From contig CAJOPV010000074.1 of NCBI GenBank assembly GCA_905236495.1, positions 1 through 16,527 on the forward strand: DNA of 16,527 bases. Reading direction: 5' to 3'. This DNA comes from an uncultured Christensenellaceae bacterium. GTDB lineage: Bacteria; Bacillota; Clostridia; Christensenellales; Aristaeellaceae. The notes beneath the pieces are model-generated. The model saw nothing but the letters and a program-made list of their open reading frames with translations. It did no database searches and was not told where the DNA came from. Of the stretch, positions 14,631-16,527 are shown piece after piece (within the stretch, counting starts at the first letter, position 1; every line of letters starts with the position of its first letter). Made by a program: the position numbers and the translations under genes.

Positions 14631-15563
14631 TTATGCCGCGGGCACGGCGGTTTCTTCCGCCGTCACCAGCGTGAGCAGCATTTCCGCCACCTCCGTGAGC
14701 CGGGGGCCGGGCAGGGCCACTGCGTTGGTGGGATCATAGATCACGGCGCCGTTTTTTACAGCGCTGACGTTCTCCCAGCCCGTGCGGCCCATGATCTCGG
14801 CGTCGGGAAGGTCGCCTTCACCGTAATACATGGTCATGGTGATGATGATATCCGGGTTCCGGGCCAGCACCTGCTCCTCGGATACGGCCTGGTGGCCCTC
14901 CAGATCGGCAAAGATGTTTTCCAAGCCGCAGATCGCCGCCAGGTCGTCCAGATAGGTGCCCTTTCCGGCGGTCCAAAGGCCCCACATCAGGGGGCTTTCC
15001 TCGATATAGAGGCTTTTGCCCGTTTCGCCGGCACGGGCGGTGACGTCGGCGAATTTCTGCTGCATATCGGCGATGAGGGCCTGGGCTTCATCGGCCTTGC
15101 CCACTACCTGACCGATGAGCGCGATGGCATCATACACTCCCGCCACGTCCTGGGCGTCGGTGACGACCACCTGCACGTTGCCGGAGGCCAGGGCGTTCAC
15201 CAAATCTTCGCTGTGGCCCATCTTGGTGAGGATCACGGCCTGGGGCTCCAATTTCAGGATCTCCTCCACGTTGGTGACGTAGCCGGAATCCACCACCGGC
15301 AGGCTTTCGATGCCGGGCATGACGGCGGCCTCCTCCGGGGCTGCGCAGTAGGTGCCGATACCCACCACGGCGTCGGACGCGCCCAGGGCCCAGAGGATTT
15401 CCGCGTCGGCGGGCATCAGCACCACCACCCGGTCCGCCGGGGCGGAAAGGGTGATCTGACGCCCCAGCATATCGGTGACGGTGACGCCGTCCTCCGAGAG
15501 CGCCGGCAGGCAGGCGCACAGCATCAGCGCCGCCAGGAACAGGGAAACGAGTTTTTTGGACAT
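14631..15563 (-). CDS. btuF: Cobalamin ABC transporter substrate-binding protein
   Basis: A 310-residue periplasmic-binding protein of the helical-backbone (BtuF/FhuD, PeriplBP_2) type that captures corrinoids outside the membrane. The start MSKKLVSLFL at 15563 follows AAAAGGAGGG; the longer open frame to 15713 runs into the riboswitch leader and is not coding. The signal sequence ends in LMLCACLPALSED: LCAC (Cys18) could be a lipobox, or cutting could follow ALS. Typical features are VTDMLGRQITL, DRVVVLMPADAEILWALGA, the NVEEILKLEPQAVI segment and the C-terminal NPDIIITM stretch. It is first in a btuF-btuC-btuD order, under the cobalamin riboswitch, which is the main evidence for its substrate. 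Confidence 0.93.
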   Translation of the reverse strand: MSKKLVSLFLAALMLCACLPALSEDGVTVTDMLGRQITLSAPADRVVVLMPADAEILWALGASDAVVGIGTYCAAPEEAAVMPGIESLPVVDSGYVTNVEEILKLEPQAVILTKMGHSEDLVNALASGNVQVVVTDAQDVAGVYDAIALIGQVVGKADEAQALIADMQQKFADVTARAGETGKSLYIEESPLMWGLWTAGKGTYLDDLAAICGLENIFADLEGHQAVSEEQVLARNPDIIITMTMYYGEGDLPDAEIMGRTGWENVSAVKNGAVIYDPTNAVALPGPRLTEVAEMLLTLVTAEETAVPAA

Positions 15564-15618
15564 GGCTTGTGTCCCTCCTTTTGATCGATCAAATGAATCA
15601 GCGAGAGGAAAACCGCAG

Positions 15619-15647
15619 AAAAACGGCGTCCCTCCCTGAGGAACGCC
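15619..15647 (-). terminator. Riboswitch-linked intrinsic terminator
   Basis: An 8-bp stem with one G-U pair on the minus strand (15647-15640 with 15632-15625), a 7-nt loop, then G and TTTTT (15623-15619). It lies between the aptamer and the btuF ribosome-binding site, so it is the likely expression platform: cobalamin bound, terminator formed, operon off. Confidence 0.85.
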
Positions 15648-15651
15648 AACC

Positions 15652-15676
15652 GGGCCTGCGGTATTCCCGCAAGCCC
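15652..15676 (-). promoter_or_regulatory. Linker hairpin between cobalamin aptamer and terminator
   Basis: A 10-bp stem with one G-U pair (15676-15667 with 15661-15652) and a 5-nt loop. Its 3' arm contains CCGCAG, which is also complementary to CTGCGG just after the terminator T-run (15618-15613). It may be the kissing partner hairpin of the aptamer or a switching element. Confidence 0.55.
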
Positions 15677-15704
15677 AATAGCATATCCCACCCCCAGGGG
15701 AATG

Positions 15705-15900
15705 ATGATTCACGGTGTAAACAAGTCTCCCGGCTTGGCCTCATCCTACTTGCGCACCTTCCCGCTCATCGCAGTGGCTTCCAAACGCGCTTTCGTCCGC
15801 TTCACGGTTACTGGGATAGCCCGGAACTTTCATCCGATTCCTATGACGGGCCCCGATGGGGCGCCGCCGCGCATCGCTGCGCAGATACACCGGCTATTCA
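15705..15900 (-). promoter_or_regulatory. Cobalamin riboswitch aptamer
   Basis: Read on the minus strand, this leader has the conserved cobalamin aptamer core in order: GGATGAAAGTTCCGGG then CCCAGTAACCG (about 15834-15805), GCGGACGAAAGCG, the B12 box GAAGCCACTG (15780-15771), GGGAAGG (15764-15758) and AAGCCGGGAGACTTG (15736-15722). A closing 7-bp stem pairs 15892-15886 with 15719-15713. It lies downstream of a strong promoter and upstream of a terminator and btuF. It should bind adenosyl- or another cobalamin and shut off the importer when cobalamin is plentiful. Which cobalamin form is preferred cannot be read by eye. Confidence 0.92.
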
Positions 15901-15913
15901 TTTGTCGCTTTTT

Positions 15914-15942
15914 ATTATACCGGCCTGCTGCCCATCCGTCAA
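15914..15942 (-). promoter_or_regulatory. Promoter of the cobalamin uptake operon
   Basis: Minus-strand TTGACG (15942-15937), a 17-nt spacer and a perfect TATAAT (15919-15914). Transcription would start near 15907, giving a leader of about 344 nt before btuF. The non-coding stretch 15564-16001 is fully accounted for by this promoter, the riboswitch, its terminator and the terminator of the upstream gene. Confidence 0.88.
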
Positions 15943-15953
15943 CGCTCCGGGGC

Positions 15954-15986
15954 AAAGAAAACGCCCGGAGGAGAGCCCTCCGGGCG
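15954..15986 (-). terminator. Intrinsic terminator of the right-edge gene
   Basis: A perfect 10-bp GC-rich stem (15986-15977 with 15971-15962), 5-nt loop, then TTTTCTTTG on the minus strand. It lies 15 bp past the stop codon of the 16002-16527 gene and just upstream of the cobalamin-operon promoter, insulating the two. Confidence 0.88.
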
Positions 15987-16001
15987 AAGCGGCAGGGTGG
16001 T

Positions 16002-16527
16002 TTACCCGTTTCCTCCCAGGCCGGATAAGTAGTATATCTCTTCAATGACGCCCGTTTCCACGTTCACGAAAACAGTATAGGTGCCGTCCTTTTCCACAAA
16101 AGAATTGCTGTCCCCGGTATAGGGGTCGGGGTCCTGGGTCAGGAAGAACTGGGTTTCAAAGACGGCCTGACCGTCCATCATGTAATACCAGGAATTTTCC
16201 GCATCGAGGACGTCCCCTCCGTAGTATTCCAGCATGTCTCCCTGGGCGGGGGTCAGGCCGTAGGCGGCGACGGCGGCCTGCCGGGCCAATTCGACCATTT
16301 CTTCCTCCGACAGTTTAGCGCGGGCGTGGGCCTGGGCCTGCATGGCGTCAAACCTTACGGCCCAGTCTTCCTCAAAGTCGCTGTCCGCGGATGGATCATG
16401 CGTTTTCCCGTGCTTTTCGGCGATGGCAACGGCCTTTCCCTCAAAGGCGTTCATCCCGCCGTCCCGCACGTTCAATCGCAGCATTTCGGCGAGCTGATCC
16501 TTTCCCCAGGCCTCGGAATCAAAGCCG
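16002..16527 (-). CDS. Protein with C-terminal PepSY-like segment, 5' end missing
   Basis: The frame is open from the right edge to TAA at 16002, so about 174 C-terminal residues are seen and the N-terminus lies outside. An internal ATG at 16484 has only a poorly spaced AAGGA and the codons upstream of it continue in frame, so I treat the gene as partial. Recognisable is a helix with LSEEEMVELARQAAVAAYGL followed by beta-like strands NSWYYMMDGQAVFETQFFLT and YTVFVNVETGVIEEIYY. This 'strand, value, VNxxTGxI' pattern is that of PepSY-like domains, found in exported proteins, peptidase propeptides and anti-sigma factors. The particular function cannot be assigned. An intrinsic terminator follows directly. 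Confidence 0.8.
   Translation of the reverse strand, partial: GFDSEAWGKDQLAEMLRLNVRDGGMNAFEGKAVAIAEKHGKTHDPSADSDFEEDWAVRFDAMQAQAHARAKLSEEEMVELARQAAVAAYGLTPAQGDMLEYYGGDVLDAENSWYYMMDGQAVFETQFFLTQDPDPYTGDSNSFVEKDGTYTVFVNVETGVIEEIYYLSGLGGNG

Noticed and set aside
15564..15713. N-terminal extension of the btuF reading frame
   Set aside because: The extension runs through the riboswitch terminator; the signal peptide and ribosome-binding site support the start at 15563.
1..16527. Mobile elements, CRISPR arrays, defence genes or phage genes
   Set aside because: No repeats of array type, transposase, integrase or recognisable defence domains were seen in any supported gene.

Overview
The window is GC-rich, densely packed bacterial DNA with strong sigma-A type promoters, purine-rich Shine-Dalgarno sites and GC-ending codons. 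The gene set is Firmicutes-like: single-membrane secretion signals, an SdrD_B-like secreted protein and a transcription-terminating cobalamin riboswitch. It most resembles an uncultured gut or rumen member of the class Clostridia (inference; no 16S or marker gene is present). No tRNA, rRNA, CRISPR array, transposase, integrase or phage gene was seen.

Positions 1-8918 form a plant-polysaccharide and alpha-glucan region. On the minus strand a shared divergent promoter region near 5355-5406 starts a three-gene run: a two-helix membrane protein, a single-pass membrane protein and a secreted GH53 endo-beta-1,4-galactanase with an Ig-like domain and a C-terminal CBM61-like module. Next is a sugar-binding protein (655-2163) with its own near-consensus promoter, a C-terminal carbohydrate-binding-like extension and its own terminator. 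An incomplete membrane protein follows at the left edge. On the plus strand the same divergent region starts a secreted, possibly lipid-anchored GH13 alpha-amylase and a cytoplasmic GH127 beta-L-arabinofuranosidase.

Positions 8941-11828 hold a minus-strand pair: a C1B aminopeptidase (bleomycin-hydrolase type, pepC) and a cytoplasmic GH13 alpha-glucosidase-like enzyme. A divergent promoter pair separates pepC from a plus-strand secreted protein with two prealbumin-like (SdrD_B) domains (11972-12766). That gene meets the next operon tail to tail over a perfect 17-bp hairpin that overlaps both coding ends.

Positions 12787-15942 are a cobalamin uptake operon on the minus strand: promoter, long leader with a B12-box aptamer and an intrinsic terminator, then a substrate-binding protein, a FecCD/BtuC permease and an ATPase (btuF-btuC-btuD order). 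The right edge holds the 3' part of a PepSY-like protein gene, closed by its own terminator.

Together the genes suggest a cell that cuts galactan and starch-like glucans outside, imports the products, finishes them with cytoplasmic glycosidases, and scavenges corrinoids under riboswitch control. I found no clearly new defence, mobile or biosynthetic system. The least explained parts are the two membrane proteins upstream of the galactanase, the module-bearing orphan binding protein, and the regulatory architecture (overlapping -35 boxes, terminator inside two genes, and a leader in which the terminator arm can alternatively pair with the ribosome-binding site).
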